Positions 54,284 to 62,733 of a stretch of DNA of 64,000 nt are shown one piece after another. The stretch covers positions 46,088 to 110,087 of the forward strand of contig JAQWFL010000006.1 of NCBI GenBank assembly GCA_028704435.1, in the 5' to 3' direction. A program made the position numbers and the translations under genes. The notes below the pieces were generated by a model. The model saw nothing but the letters and a program-made list of their open reading frames with translations. It had not been told where the DNA came from and did no database searches. The DNA comes from Anaerostipes sp. (GTDB taxonomy: Bacteria > Bacillota > Clostridia > Lachnospirales > Lachnospiraceae). Each line of letters begins with the position of its first letter. Position 1 is the first letter of the stretch.

Positions 54284-55117
54284 ATGACAAGTTTGATACT
54301 AGAAGGAGGCACATTCCGTCCTATATTCAGTGCAGGAGTAATGGATGCCTTGTTAGATGAAGATATAATGTTTCCCTATGTGATTGGGGTGTCAGCAGGA
54401 ATTTGTGATGGATTTTCGTATGTGTCAAAGCAAAGAGAGAGAAATCTTAGAATTTTACTGAATCACAGGAATGATAAGAGATATTTAGGAAAAGGAAATC
54501 TAAAAAAAGATAAAAGTATTTTTGGATTGGACTTTGTATATAATATAATTCCCAATAAGCTGTATCCATTTGATTGGGATACATTTAGGCGATACCAAGG
54601 GAGGATTTTAGTTGGCGTTACCAATGCCAAGACTGGAGAAGTAGAATATAAAGATGGGAAAGAATTAGATTCTATGTGTACTATGCTTCGTGCAACTTGT
54701 GCCATTCCATTTATCTTTCCGGGAATCCATATGGATGGACAAGTGTATTATGACGGGGGAATTGGAGATCCTATTCCCATTCAAAAGGCAATCAAAGATG
54801 GGAATGATAAGCATTTAATTGTATTAACAAGACCAAAAGAATATAGAAAGACATTGTCTAGAAGCCATAAGATTACGGCAAAGTTATTGGGAAGGAAGTA
54901 TCCTAAACTTCCAAAACTACTGTTGCACCGACATATTAAGTACAACAAGACGGTAAGATACTGCGAAAAACTTGAAAAAGAAGGAAAAGCAATTATTTTA
55001 AGACCAGACCATAATATTGATAGTTTTGAGAAGGATATTGATGTATTAAAAGAAACCTACGATATGGGGTACAATTTAGCAATGAAAAATATCGAACAAA
55101 TCCGTAAAATATGTTAG
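54284..55117 (+). CDS. Patatin-like phospholipase family protein
   Basis: A 277-residue protein with a patatin fold. The oxyanion loop is LEGGTFRPIFSAGVMDAL, the nucleophile elbow is GVSAG (Ser37), and the catalytic Asp lies in YYDGGIGDPIP (Asp157), so the Ser-Asp dyad is intact. It resembles the YjjU-type bacterial patatins, which hydrolyse phospholipids or other esters. ATG 54284 has TAGGAGG six bases upstream; TGGTACAAT (TACAAT 54260-54265) is a likely extended -10. It is followed after 32 bases by an unknown gene and then a VanRS-like pair, all in the same direction. Confidence 0.9.
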   Translation: MTSLILEGGTFRPIFSAGVMDALLDEDIMFPYVIGVSAGICDGFSYVSKQRERNLRILLNHRNDKRYLGKGNLKKDKSIFGLDFVYNIIPNKLYPFDWDTFRRYQGRILVGVTNAKTGEVEYKDGKELDSMCTMLRATCAIPFIFPGIHMDGQVYYDGGIGDPIPIQKAIKDGNDKHLIVLTRPKEYRKTLSRSHKITAKLLGRKYPKLPKLLLHRHIKYNKTVRYCEKLEKEGKAIILRPDHNIDSFEKDIDVLKETYDMGYNLAMKNIEQIRKIC

Positions 55118-55149
55118 AATAGAATTGGAAAAGAAAGGGAGGCAATGTT

Positions 55150-56178
55150 ATGATAGAGATTATTCCTTCAGAATATACCTATATAGAAGAACTACAGCAA
55201 AATGACTGGAATCAATTAATCGTAGTTTGTGAACGCCTTTCTTTGAAATGTGGGATTGACATAACGAAGGAAGAGATGTCAGAAGAGATTTATCATGCAA
55301 TTAGTGATAATCCTATGTTAGTCGTGAAGATGATACCAAGAGAGACAGTGGAGTTTTTATTTGAACTGTGGGATATGAAGGAACCTCCTTTGCTCCTAGA
55401 CCCTTATCGGGTACAACTGTATCAGTTGACGTTTCTTGGATTTGCAAGATTGATAGATACAAAGACCATTTCAGTTAATATGGAAGTAAAAGATATGCTT
55501 TTCTTCTATTTAAAGAGCCATAGGATTTCATGGATTATGGAACAATATTCCCAGTGGGAGCAAGTGATATTTGGGATGTTATTTTATTATGGAATTATTG
55601 ATCTTACTTATTTTTATGAAGTGTTTTGTATGATTATGGATCAAGAACCAGAGTATGAGGAGTTTATTGAATTTATTAAAGTTAGAATTGTATTTTGGGG
55701 CAATACTGCACTTCTTCAAAATGAAGGAACTAAGAAGTTATATTTATCAAGCAAAGAGGTTGTAGACCGAAATCAGGTATTTCAAGATTGGAATGAGAAT
55801 TCTGATATAGGGTTTCATATTTTTGACCGGGAAGAGTATCTTGCCATGGCAAGAGGCAATGGAGTCAGTGTGTGGGATGGAATACAAGAACTTTTTCAGT
55901 TTGCATTGGACGAAGTGAAAGATGATAAGTATGAATGCATGATTTTAGTAAAGTCAATCATTGTTATGATTCAAAACAATTCAAGTTATTTAGATGTTGT
56001 AATGAAAAGTTCTTCTATTGTAGACAAAAACCAAGAAAAAGAAGAAGAGCTGTGCAGGATATTAAAACGTCTGTTTTATTCCACGCCTTTATATGGGGCA
56101 AAGGGATATTCCAGACAAGAATTAGCAGAAGAGAGAAAAGAACCTTTTCATATTATTGATGGTGGAAAATCTAAATAG
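55150..56178 (+). CDS. Uncharacterised protein linked to a two-component system
   Basis: A 342-residue predicted cytoplasmic protein without signal peptide or membrane helix and with no domain I recognise. It is rich in Glu, Phe, Tyr and Ile and probably all-helical. Segments such as VEFLFELWDMKEPPLLLDPYR and YSRQELAEERKEPFHII may be conserved but suggest no function. AAAGGGAGG precedes the ATG. The response regulator gene begins eight bases after its stop, so it is co-transcribed with a VanRS-like system and may act with it or be only a neighbour. Confidence 0.6.
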   Translation: MIEIIPSEYTYIEELQQNDWNQLIVVCERLSLKCGIDITKEEMSEEIYHAISDNPMLVVKMIPRETVEFLFELWDMKEPPLLLDPYRVQLYQLTFLGFARLIDTKTISVNMEVKDMLFFYLKSHRISWIMEQYSQWEQVIFGMLFYYGIIDLTYFYEVFCMIMDQEPEYEEFIEFIKVRIVFWGNTALLQNEGTKKLYLSSKEVVDRNQVFQDWNENSDIGFHIFDREEYLAMARGNGVSVWDGIQELFQFALDEVKDDKYECMILVKSIIVMIQNNSSYLDVVMKSSSIVDKNQEKEEELCRILKRLFYSTPLYGAKGYSRQELAEERKEPFHIIDGGKSK

Positions 56179-56186
56179 GAGGACTT

Positions 56187-56888
56187 ATGAAACAAGAGAA
56201 TGTGTTAGTAGTAGATGATGAAAAAGAAATTGCAGATTTTATTGAGTTATATTTAAAAAATGAGAATTATAATGTATTTAAGTTTTACAATGGACAAGAT
56301 GCAATTCAATGTGTCAAGGAAGAAGAATTAGAACTTGCAATTTTAGATGTAATGTTGCCAGATGTTGATGGATTTTCAGTACTCAAAGAGATTAGAAAAG
56401 AGCATAATTTTCCAGTAATTATGCTGACAGCAAAGACAGACTCTATGGATAAGATTAATGGACTTACGTTAGGGGCTGACGATTATATTGAAAAACCCTT
56501 TGAACCACTTGAACTTATGGCAAGAGTAAAAGCACAGCTTCGGAGATTTACAAGGTATAATGATGGAAAACAGAAGGATACAGAGGATGTTCTTGAATTT
56601 GCAGGTTTAATGTTGAATAGGAATTCTCATCAGTGTGTGTTTGGAAATCAGGAGATTGCATTGACACCACTGGAATTTTCGATTTTATGGATTTTAATTC
56701 AGAATAAGGGAAAAGTCATCAGTTCGGAAAATTTATTCGAGGAAGTATGGCAGGAAAAGTATTTTAAGAATAATAACAACACCGTTATGGTTCATATTCG
56801 GCATTTAAGAGAAAAACTTCAGACAGCAATGGGACCAAAAGAAATAATTAAGACTGTATGGGGAGTTGGATATAAAGTTGAGGAGTAA
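56187..56888 (+). CDS. OmpR/PhoB-family response regulator (VanR-like)
   Basis: A 233-residue regulator. The receiver domain (1-120) has VLVVDDEKEIADF, phosphoacceptor Asp54 in AILDVMLPDVDG, and the Lys in DDYIEKPFEPLEL. The winged-helix output domain (about 135-233) includes LTPLEFSILWILIQNKGKVISSENLFEEVW and NNNTVMVHIRHLREKL. The order and wording resemble VanR-type regulators. Its end overlaps the histidine kinase start, so the pair is translationally coupled. AGGAGG precedes the ATG. The target genes are unknown; no D-Ala-D-Lac or D-Ala-D-Ser ligase gene is nearby. Confidence 0.93.
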   Translation: MKQENVLVVDDEKEIADFIELYLKNENYNVFKFYNGQDAIQCVKEEELELAILDVMLPDVDGFSVLKEIRKEHNFPVIMLTAKTDSMDKINGLTLGADDYIEKPFEPLELMARVKAQLRRFTRYNDGKQKDTEDVLEFAGLMLNRNSHQCVFGNQEIALTPLEFSILWILIQNKGKVISSENLFEEVWQEKYFKNNNNTVMVHIRHLREKLQTAMGPKEIIKTVWGVGYKVEE

Positions 56889-58011
56889 ATATAGAAAACT
56901 TAAGATTAAGATTATGATTCAAACTTTGGGGATTGGTCTTCTCATTGGTGTGTTTACTTATGCTTTTGTATTCATTTTTCTTGATAGTATGCTTCATGAT
57001 ACTTTTGCAAGAGGAATGGTTGATTTCTTTGAATATTTTGGATTTAATAATGATGCAGCAATTTTGATTTATCGAAGAATCTTTACATATAACAAAACAA
57101 TTATAGTTATGGGTGGTTCTTTTGTTATGCTGTTGTTTAGTTTTTATCTTGGAATGTCTAGATTCACAACTTATCTGAGACAAATTGAATCAGGAGTACA
57201 GTTAGTTTTAGATGAGTCTAGGGACACGATAAAACTGTCTCCTGAGTTGAATCCATTAGAAGATAAGATGAATGAGATTAAAGGAACATTGATGGAACAA
57301 AGGCGTCAGACGGCAGAAAGTGAACAGAGAAAAAATGATTTAATTGTTTACTTGGCTCATGATTTAAAGACGCCATTAACTTCAGTGATTGCATATTTAT
57401 CTCTTCTTGATGAAGCTCCAGATATGCCAGAGGAGCAAAGAGCAAAATATATTGGGATTTCCGTTGAAAAGGCAAAGCGCCTAGGAGATTTAATCAATGA
57501 ATTTTTTGAGATAACAAGATATAATTTGCAGGATATTAAATTAGATGAAAAGGATTTTTATCTATATGTATTATTAGAGCAGGTGATAGATTCTTTTACA
57601 CCAGTGTTTCAGACCAAAGGTTTGGATTACAAGGTGGATGTAGATGATGAAGTTTTTATTTCAGGAGATACTGACCGATTGGCAAGGGTTTTTGAGAATG
57701 TTCTTCGAAATGCTGTATCCTATTGTTATTCTAATACAACAATTTATGTTACAGCAAAAAAAATAGGTAACATGGTAGAAATCCGAATCAAGAATCGGGG
57801 GAAAGAGATTCCAGATTATAAAATAGATAAATTATTTGAGAAGTTTTATCGTTTAGATGAGGCAAGATCCACAGAAACAGGAGGAGCAGGACTAGGGCTT
57901 GCTGTTTCCAAAGAGATTATTGAGCTTCATAAAGGTACAATTAGAGCCGAGAGTAATGCTGAGTTTACAGAATTTATAATAACTTTACCAATTAAGAAAG
58001 AAGGAGAATGA
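56866..58011 (+). CDS. Sensor histidine kinase (VanS-like)
   Basis: A 381-residue membrane kinase. Two membrane helices (about 16-40 and 77-95) enclose a short extracellular loop of about 36 residues. The phosphoacceptor His165 lies in LIVYLAHDLKTPLTSVIAYLSLL, a wording close to VanS. The ATPase domain has NVLRNAVSYCYSN, FEKFYRLDEARSTETGGAGLGLAVSKEI. The start is uncertain: TTG 56866 or TTG 56878, both inside the end of the response regulator gene. The short loop suggests that the signal is sensed in or near the membrane. Together with the regulator it forms a two-component system probably linked to envelope state; no resistance genes follow. Confidence 0.9.
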   Translation: MDIKLRSKYRKLKIKIMIQTLGIGLLIGVFTYAFVFIFLDSMLHDTFARGMVDFFEYFGFNNDAAILIYRRIFTYNKTIIVMGGSFVMLLFSFYLGMSRFTTYLRQIESGVQLVLDESRDTIKLSPELNPLEDKMNEIKGTLMEQRRQTAESEQRKNDLIVYLAHDLKTPLTSVIAYLSLLDEAPDMPEEQRAKYIGISVEKAKRLGDLINEFFEITRYNLQDIKLDEKDFYLYVLLEQVIDSFTPVFQTKGLDYKVDVDDEVFISGDTDRLARVFENVLRNAVSYCYSNTTIYVTAKKIGNMVEIRIKNRGKEIPDYKIDKLFEKFYRLDEARSTETGGAGLGLAVSKEIIELHKGTIRAESNAEFTEFIITLPIKKEGE

Positions 58012-58013
58012 GG

Positions 58014-59648
58014 ATGAGAGAAATATTTGTAGTAGGACACAGAAATCCGGATACGGATTCTATTTGTTCAGCCGTTGCATATTCTAACTTAAAAAATAAA
58101 GTGGCAGATGGGACGTTTTGTGCAAAACGAGCAGGAAATGTAAATGGAGAGACCCAGTTTGTATTGGATCATTTTGGAGTTGATGCTCCAGAGTATTTAA
58201 GTGATGTAAGACCTCGATTAAGTGATTTGAGTTTACATAAGGTAGAAGGTATTACAAGTGATACTTCTTTAAAGGCAGCAGGAGATACTATGAAAAGTCA
58301 AGGGATTGTATCTTTACCAATTTTAAGTAAAAAAAAGCTAGAGGGTCTAATTACGATTAGTGATATTGCATATTCAGATATGGATGTATTTGATAATGAG
58401 ATTCTTGCAAAGGCTAAGACGCCATACAAGAATATTGTAGAGGTATTAGAGGGAGAACTAATTGTGGGAGATGATTCTGAAGTAGTTTCTTCAGGAAAAA
58501 TAACCGTTTCTGCAGCAAGTATTCAAAAGATGGAAACATTTGTAGGAAAAGACGATATAGTTATTTTGGCAAATCGTGATGTTGCACAAAAAACTGCCAT
58601 TGAGATTGGGGCACAATGTATTGTTGTCTGCATGAAAAGCGAAGTGGATGAGGATATTCAAAAACTGGCACAAGAAGCAAAGTGTAATGTGATTGTAACA
58701 CCTTATGATACATTTATTGCCAGTCGTCTAATCTGCCAATCAATCCCAGTATCCCATGTTATGACAACAGAAGGATTAGCACAGTTCAATGTAAATGAAT
58801 ATATTGATGATGTAAAAGAAGCAATGACAAATAAAAGATTCCGTTATTTCCCTGTGGTTAATAATAAACATGAATTTTTAGGAATGGCTTCACGTCGTCG
58901 TTTGTTAGAAATTCAACGAAGAAATATGATTCTTGTAGATCATAATGAAATGTCTCAGGCGGTGGATGGACTAGATGAATGTGAGATTCAAGAAATTATT
59001 GATCATCATAGATTAGGTTCTATTGAAACTATGTCACCAGTATTCTTTAGAAATCAACCAGTGGGATGTACAGCAACGATTATAACCCAGATGTATGAAG
59101 AGGCAGGAGTTGAAATTGAAAAGCAAATTGCAGGATTACTTTGTTCTGCTATTTTATCGGATACGTTAATGTTCCGTTCTCCAACTTGCACTCCAGTAGA
59201 TGAGCAGATTGCAAGAAAATTAGCTAAAATTGCAGAGATTGAAATTGAAGATTATGCAAAGCAAATGTTTCGGGCAGGAAGTGATTTAAAAGGGAAAAAG
59301 GCAGATGAAATCTTCTATCTTGATTATAAGAAGTTTAGTTCAGAAGGTGTGAATTTTGGAGTGGGTCAAATTACATCTTTAGATCAAGATGAATTAGATG
59401 AGATTAAAGAGAAGATTGTTCCTTACATGAACTCTGTACGCAGTGAACAAGGACTTAACATGGTATTCTTTATGTTGACAAATATTATACAAGAGACAAC
59501 TTATTTGTTAATGACAGGAGACAATAGCCAGACAATTATAAATCAGGCTTTCGGAGTGGAAAGCCAAGATGGACTAGCTGTCCTTCCTGGCGTTATGTCC
59601 AGAAAGAAACAGTTAATTCCAAATATTTTGAATATTTTGCAACAGTAA
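58014..59648 (+). CDS. Manganese-dependent inorganic pyrophosphatase with CBS/DRTGG insert
   Basis: A 544-residue family II pyrophosphatase. The DHH-type N-terminal motif is VGHRNPDTDSICSAVAY; the insert (about 70-300) holds two CBS domains (VEGITSDTSLKAAGDTMKSQG, VSHVMTTEGLAQFNVNEY) around a DRTGG-like domain; then DHHRLG and the DHHA2 C-terminal part. CBS-type enzymes are regulated by adenine nucleotides, and often diadenosine polyphosphates. ATG 58014 has AAGGAG seven bases upstream; ATG 58008 is too near to it but overlaps the kinase stop. Its 3' end overlaps the convergent NUDIX gene by 36 bases. Confidence 0.94.
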   Translation: MREIFVVGHRNPDTDSICSAVAYSNLKNKVADGTFCAKRAGNVNGETQFVLDHFGVDAPEYLSDVRPRLSDLSLHKVEGITSDTSLKAAGDTMKSQGIVSLPILSKKKLEGLITISDIAYSDMDVFDNEILAKAKTPYKNIVEVLEGELIVGDDSEVVSSGKITVSAASIQKMETFVGKDDIVILANRDVAQKTAIEIGAQCIVVCMKSEVDEDIQKLAQEAKCNVIVTPYDTFIASRLICQSIPVSHVMTTEGLAQFNVNEYIDDVKEAMTNKRFRYFPVVNNKHEFLGMASRRRLLEIQRRNMILVDHNEMSQAVDGLDECEIQEIIDHHRLGSIETMSPVFFRNQPVGCTATIITQMYEEAGVEIEKQIAGLLCSAILSDTLMFRSPTCTPVDEQIARKLAKIAEIEIEDYAKQMFRAGSDLKGKKADEIFYLDYKKFSSEGVNFGVGQITSLDQDELDEIKEKIVPYMNSVRSEQGLNMVFFMLTNIIQETTYLLMTGDNSQTIINQAFGVESQDGLAVLPGVMSRKKQLIPNILNILQQ

Positions 59649-60209
59649 TTTAGCGGTGAGTCCCCAGATAATGTGGCCATCATATTCATAAAAATGAACC
59701 AAAGACTTCCCTTTTGCCCAAGGATAATCAGAACCTCCTGGAACAAGGTCTACAGGGAAGTCTTTTTTTGTCTTGGTTTGAAGTTGATTTTCAAAGGTCA
59801 GTGGTTGGTGTTCTTTGAAAAATGAGAGAGGAACTGTAAATATAGACTCTACCTCGTCTTTACTGTAAGTATTCTTATAGTTCGTTAGTTCCCCTAAAAA
59901 TGGATCAATTCTAGTGCCATAGGGTGTGACAAGATAATCAAGTGGGCCTAAATATTGTATTTGTTTTTTAGAAATCAGCAGTTCTTCACAAGTTTCTCGA
60001 AGAGCAGCATCTCTGCTCGTTTCATTTTTTTCTACTCTGCCTCCAGGAAAACATACTTCTCCTGGCTGCCGGGATAGTGATTTTGCACGAACTTGAAAGA
60101 GGACGTGGTAAGCGCCCTCTTCTTTGATTAATGGAATTAAAACTGCATATTGTTTTAATTCAAATTCAGATATTTGTTTTGGAACATAAGATTGTAAATG
60201 TCTAAACAT
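59613..60209 (-). CDS. NUDIX hydrolase (CoA pyrophosphatase-like)
   Basis: A 198-residue NUDIX protein. The Nudix box is GGRVEKNETSRDAALRETCEEL (56-77), with all metal-binding Glu residues. The preceding LSRQPGEVCFPGG resembles the UPF0035 motif of coenzyme A diphosphatases (NudL/YeaB), which cut CoA into phosphopantetheine and 3',5'-ADP. This assignment is by motif. AAAGGGG precedes the ATG. The last 36 bases overlap the end of the pyrophosphatase gene on the other strand. The hydG gene ends 12 bases upstream of it in the same direction, so it may be the last gene of the hydrogenase-maturation operon. Confidence 0.88.
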   Translation of the reverse strand: MFRHLQSYVPKQISEFELKQYAVLIPLIKEEGAYHVLFQVRAKSLSRQPGEVCFPGGRVEKNETSRDAALRETCEELLISKKQIQYLGPLDYLVTPYGTRIDPFLGELTNYKNTYSKDEVESIFTVPLSFFKEHQPLTFENQLQTKTKKDFPVDLVPGGSDYPWAKGKSLVHFYEYDGHIIWGLTAKLLLQNIQNIWN

Positions 60210-60221
60210 ATGATTTCCCCT

Positions 60222-61640
60222 TTAAAATCTAAAATCACGTTTTCCTAAATGGATATTTTCAATATATTCCTTTGCCTTTTCTTTTACCACTGGATTTGTA
60301 ATTGTTTCAAGAGATTTTTTGATAACAGCCTCTCCTTTTTTCTTCGTATCTTCAGAGGCATAATCCTCTAAATACTCTTTTAATGTCATCATAGCATTAG
60401 GACCACAGCAGTTTGCGATTTGTCCTGATTTTACAAGGGACATAAATCGATCCCCAGTACGTCCTTCACGATAACATGCAGTACAGAAACTTGGAATGTG
60501 TCCAAGGTCAAGCAGCCAGTTTACAACTTCATCTAAAGAACGGTTGTCTTCACGATCAAATTGTTTTGTGTTGTCTTCTGGTTTTTCTGGATGAGCATAT
60601 CCACCAACACTAGTAGAAGAAGCGGCACTTACTTGAGAGACTCCAACACGAAGGACACGTTCTCTTGATTCTTTTGTTTCTCTTGTGGAAACAATAATAC
60701 CAGTATAAGGAACGGCAACACGCATAACGGCAACAATTTTCTCAAAGATATCGTCATTAATTCCATTTTCAAAGGTATCTGGATCAATATCTTCTGCCTG
60801 TCGAATACGTGGAACGCTCATAGTATGAGGACCAACTCCGAACTTGGCTTCCAAATGTTCTGCGTGCATTAAAATACCAGCAAAATCATAACGGTAGTTG
60901 TTTAGTCCAAATAACACACCACATCCCACATCATCAATGCCTGCTTCCATGGCACGATCCATAGCTTCTGTATGATATGCATAATCGCTCTTTGGTCCAG
61001 TAGGATGAAGTGCTTCATAATTTTTCTTATGATATGTCTCTTGGAACAAGATATACGTTCCAATTCCAACATCTTTTAATTTTTTGTAATTTTCAACGGT
61101 AGTAGCAGCAATATTTACATTGACACGGCGAATTGCTCCATTTTTATGTTTCACACCATAAATGGTTTTGATACTTTCTAGAACATAGTCAATTGGAATG
61201 TTGACTGGATCCTCGCCAGTTTCCAAAGCAAGACGCTTGTGTCCCATATCCTGAAGTGCAGTGATTTCTTCTACAATTTCCTCTTGTGTTAATTTTTTAC
61301 GAGGCATATGTTTGTTCTTGAAATGGTAAGGACAGTAAACACAGCCATTAACACAGTAATTTGCAAGATAAAGAGGTGCAAACATTACGATTCGATTCCC
61401 ATAAAATTCTTCTTTGATTTTAATGGCAAGGTCATATACTTGTTGCATCAAATCTTCTTCTTGACAGGCAAGAAGAACAGAAGCTTCTCTGTGAGTGAGT
61501 CCTTTAATTTTTTTTGCTTTTTCAATAATTGATAAAATAAGTTCTCGATTGTTCTTATTGGCATCGGCATAGGAAAGAGTATCGTTAATCTCTTGATCGT
61601 CTATAAATTCCGTTGCAATACTTGATTCTGGTTTATACAT
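60222..61640 (-). CDS. hydG: [FeFe]-hydrogenase maturation radical-SAM enzyme HydG
   Basis: A 472-residue tyrosine lyase that makes the CO and CN ligands of the hydrogenase H-cluster. The radical-SAM motif is YCVNGCVYC (Cys96, Cys100, Cys103), and the C-terminal cluster site is FCTACYREGRTGDRF with the later ANCCGPNA. Other HydG hallmarks are LETGEDPVN, NVNIAATTVENYKKL and VPRIRQAEDIDP. ThiH-type proteins lack this C-terminal cluster, so HydG is preferred. AAAAGGAG precedes the ATG. It follows the TM1266-type gene by 17 bases and the two share a leader with an attenuator-like terminator. hydE, hydF and hydA are not in the window. Confidence 0.97.
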   Translation of the reverse strand: MYKPESSIATEFIDDQEINDTLSYADANKNNRELILSIIEKAKKIKGLTHREASVLLACQEEDLMQQVYDLAIKIKEEFYGNRIVMFAPLYLANYCVNGCVYCPYHFKNKHMPRKKLTQEEIVEEITALQDMGHKRLALETGEDPVNIPIDYVLESIKTIYGVKHKNGAIRRVNVNIAATTVENYKKLKDVGIGTYILFQETYHKKNYEALHPTGPKSDYAYHTEAMDRAMEAGIDDVGCGVLFGLNNYRYDFAGILMHAEHLEAKFGVGPHTMSVPRIRQAEDIDPDTFENGINDDIFEKIVAVMRVAVPYTGIIVSTRETKESRERVLRVGVSQVSAASSTSVGGYAHPEKPEDNTKQFDREDNRSLDEVVNWLLDLGHIPSFCTACYREGRTGDRFMSLVKSGQIANCCGPNAMMTLKEYLEDYASEDTKKKGEAVIKKSLETITNPVVKEKAKEYIENIHLGKRDFRF

Positions 61641-61657
61641 AATGAAATCTCCTTTTG

Positions 61658-61906
61658 TTATTTTGTTTTTGCTATGACTGATTTAACACTGGTTCCTGGA
61701 ATCATGCCAAGTTTTCCGGAAATGGTACTGATTGTAGTCTGTGGGGCATCTAGTACAATAGAAATAATGCTGATATCCCTCTGTTTATATGGAATTCCCA
61801 TACGTCCTACAATATATTCCCGGTATTCATGTAATAACTGGTTTGTAGGGTCAATACCCTCTTCCTCCTCAATGATAATTCCAATTAATGCAATCTTAGT
61901 TTCCAT
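61658..61906 (-). CDS. TM1266-family iron-only hydrogenase system putative regulator
   Basis: An 82-residue small protein with a ferredoxin-like/ACT-type fold: KIALIGIIIEEEEGIDPTNQLLHEYREYIVGRMGIPYKQRDISIISIV-like order, ending in DAPQTTISTISGKLGMIPGTSVKS. This is the TM1266 family, found next to hydrogenase maturation genes and annotated as a putative regulator; its mechanism is unknown. ATG 61906 has AAGGAGA upstream; the longer frame to 61942 would include terminator sequence. It is the first gene of the operon with hydG. Confidence 0.85.
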   Translation of the reverse strand: METKIALIGIIIEEEEGIDPTNQLLHEYREYIVGRMGIPYKQRDISIISIVLDAPQTTISTISGKLGMIPGTSVKSVIAKTK

Positions 61907-62061
61907 AAAAATCTCCTTAAATAAAAAAATGCATCCTACCAAGGATGCAAAAAAGATCTAATACAAAGAAATGAGGAAAATCCTCACGTGATATCAAAAT
62001 ATATAGATCAATCTTGGCTTCAGGAAAACCTTGGCTTCAGAAAGATAATAGTAATAGAATT
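61907..62061 (-). promoter_or_regulatory. Structured, attenuator-like leader of TM1266-hydG
   Basis: Minus-strand order from the predicted start near 62055: two direct copies of CTGAAGCCAAG (62040-62030 and 62023-62013, 17 bases apart); stem GATCTA/TAGATC (62009-62004 with 61960-61955) enclosing hairpin TGAGGA/TCCTCA (61986-61972); then terminator TGCATCCT/AGGATGCA (61949-61930) with seven T, ending only about 16 bases before the start codon. CCAAGG at the end of the first repeat is complementary to CCTTGG in the terminator (61944-61939), a possible antiterminator. No known riboswitch class was recognised. The remaining bases of this 304-base gap hold the two divergent promoters. Confidence 0.65.
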
Positions 62062-62090
62062 ATTCTACAAAATAACATAAGAAAAGTCAA
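62062..62090 (-). promoter_or_regulatory. Promoter of TM1266-hydG
   Basis: On the minus strand TTGACT (62090-62085), 17-base spacer, TAGAAT (62067-62062). A transcript would begin near 62055, leaving a leader of about 150 bases. Confidence 0.7.
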
Positions 62091-62150
62091 TGAGAGTATA
62101 TGGGATAATTTAACGTTGTTTTGGTAATGGTAGTAATTCAAGGGAACCCA

Positions 62151-62159
62151 TGATATAAT
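62151..62159 (+). promoter_or_regulatory. Extended -10 promoter of queF
   Basis: TGATATAAT (TATAAT 62154-62159), about 52 bases before queF. No good -35 box is seen. The short leader contains CTTATGG/TCATAAG but no preQ1 aptamer. Confidence 0.5.
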
Positions 62160-62210
62160 ATTTTTATACTTATGGAAAAATCATAAGGTAAATAATTAGG
62201 AGGAATCACA

Positions 62211-62708
62211 ATGAGTGGACGTAACAAAACAGAATTAGATGGAGTCACATTATTAGGAAATCAAAAGACAAAGTACGCAGATGATTATGCACCAGAGGTT
62301 TTAGAAACATTTCCTAATAAGCATCCAGAGAATGACTATTTTGTCAAGTTTAATGTGCCTGAGTTTACAAGCCTTTGTCCAATGACAGGACAACCAGATT
62401 TTGCAACCATTTATATTTCCTATGTTCCAGGAGAACGTATGGTAGAGAGTAAATCTTTAAAATTATATCTATTTAGTTTTCGTAACCATGGAGATTTCCA
62501 TGAAGACTGTATGAATATTATTATGAAAGATTTAATAAAATTAATGGATCCAAAGTATATTGAGGTATGGGGGAAGTTCACACCACGAGGTGGGATATCT
62601 ATTGATCCATATTGCAACTATGGGAAGCCAGAAACGGCGTGGGAAAAGATAGCCTTTGATCGATTGGCAAATCATGATTTGTATCCAGAGAAAGTGGATA
62701 ATCGATAA
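62211..62708 (+). CDS. queF: NADPH-dependent 7-cyano-7-deazaguanine reductase (QueF)
   Basis: A 165-residue unimodular (type I) QueF that reduces preQ0 to preQ1 in queuosine synthesis. The catalytic Cys56 lies in [16 protein letters not shown] and the NADPH motif in [20 protein letters not shown]. The C-terminal [13 protein letters not shown] is typical. AGGAGG precedes the ATG. No other queuosine gene (queC, queD, queE, tgt) is adjacent. The gene is followed after 25 bases by a secreted-protein gene in the same direction, perhaps by chance. Confidence 0.96.
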   Translation: MSGRNKTELDGVTLLGNQKTKYADDYAPEVLETFPNKHPENDYFVKFNVPEFTSLCPMTGQPDFATIYISYVPGERMVESKSLKLYLFSFRNHGDFHEDCMNIIMKDLIKLMDPKYIEVWGKFTPRGGISIDPYCNYGKPETAWEKIAFDRLANHDLYPEKVDNR

Positions 62709-62733
62709 GGGTAGGATAGTAAAGGAGAAAACA

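Noticed and set aside
54284..59648. Glycopeptide resistance cluster
   Set aside because: The two-component genes resemble vanRS, but no ligase, dehydrogenase, dipeptidase or racemase gene of such clusters is present.
62100..62210. preQ1 riboswitch upstream of queF
   Set aside because: The leader is too short and lacks the preQ1-I pseudoknot or preQ1-II core sequence; only a small hairpin is seen.
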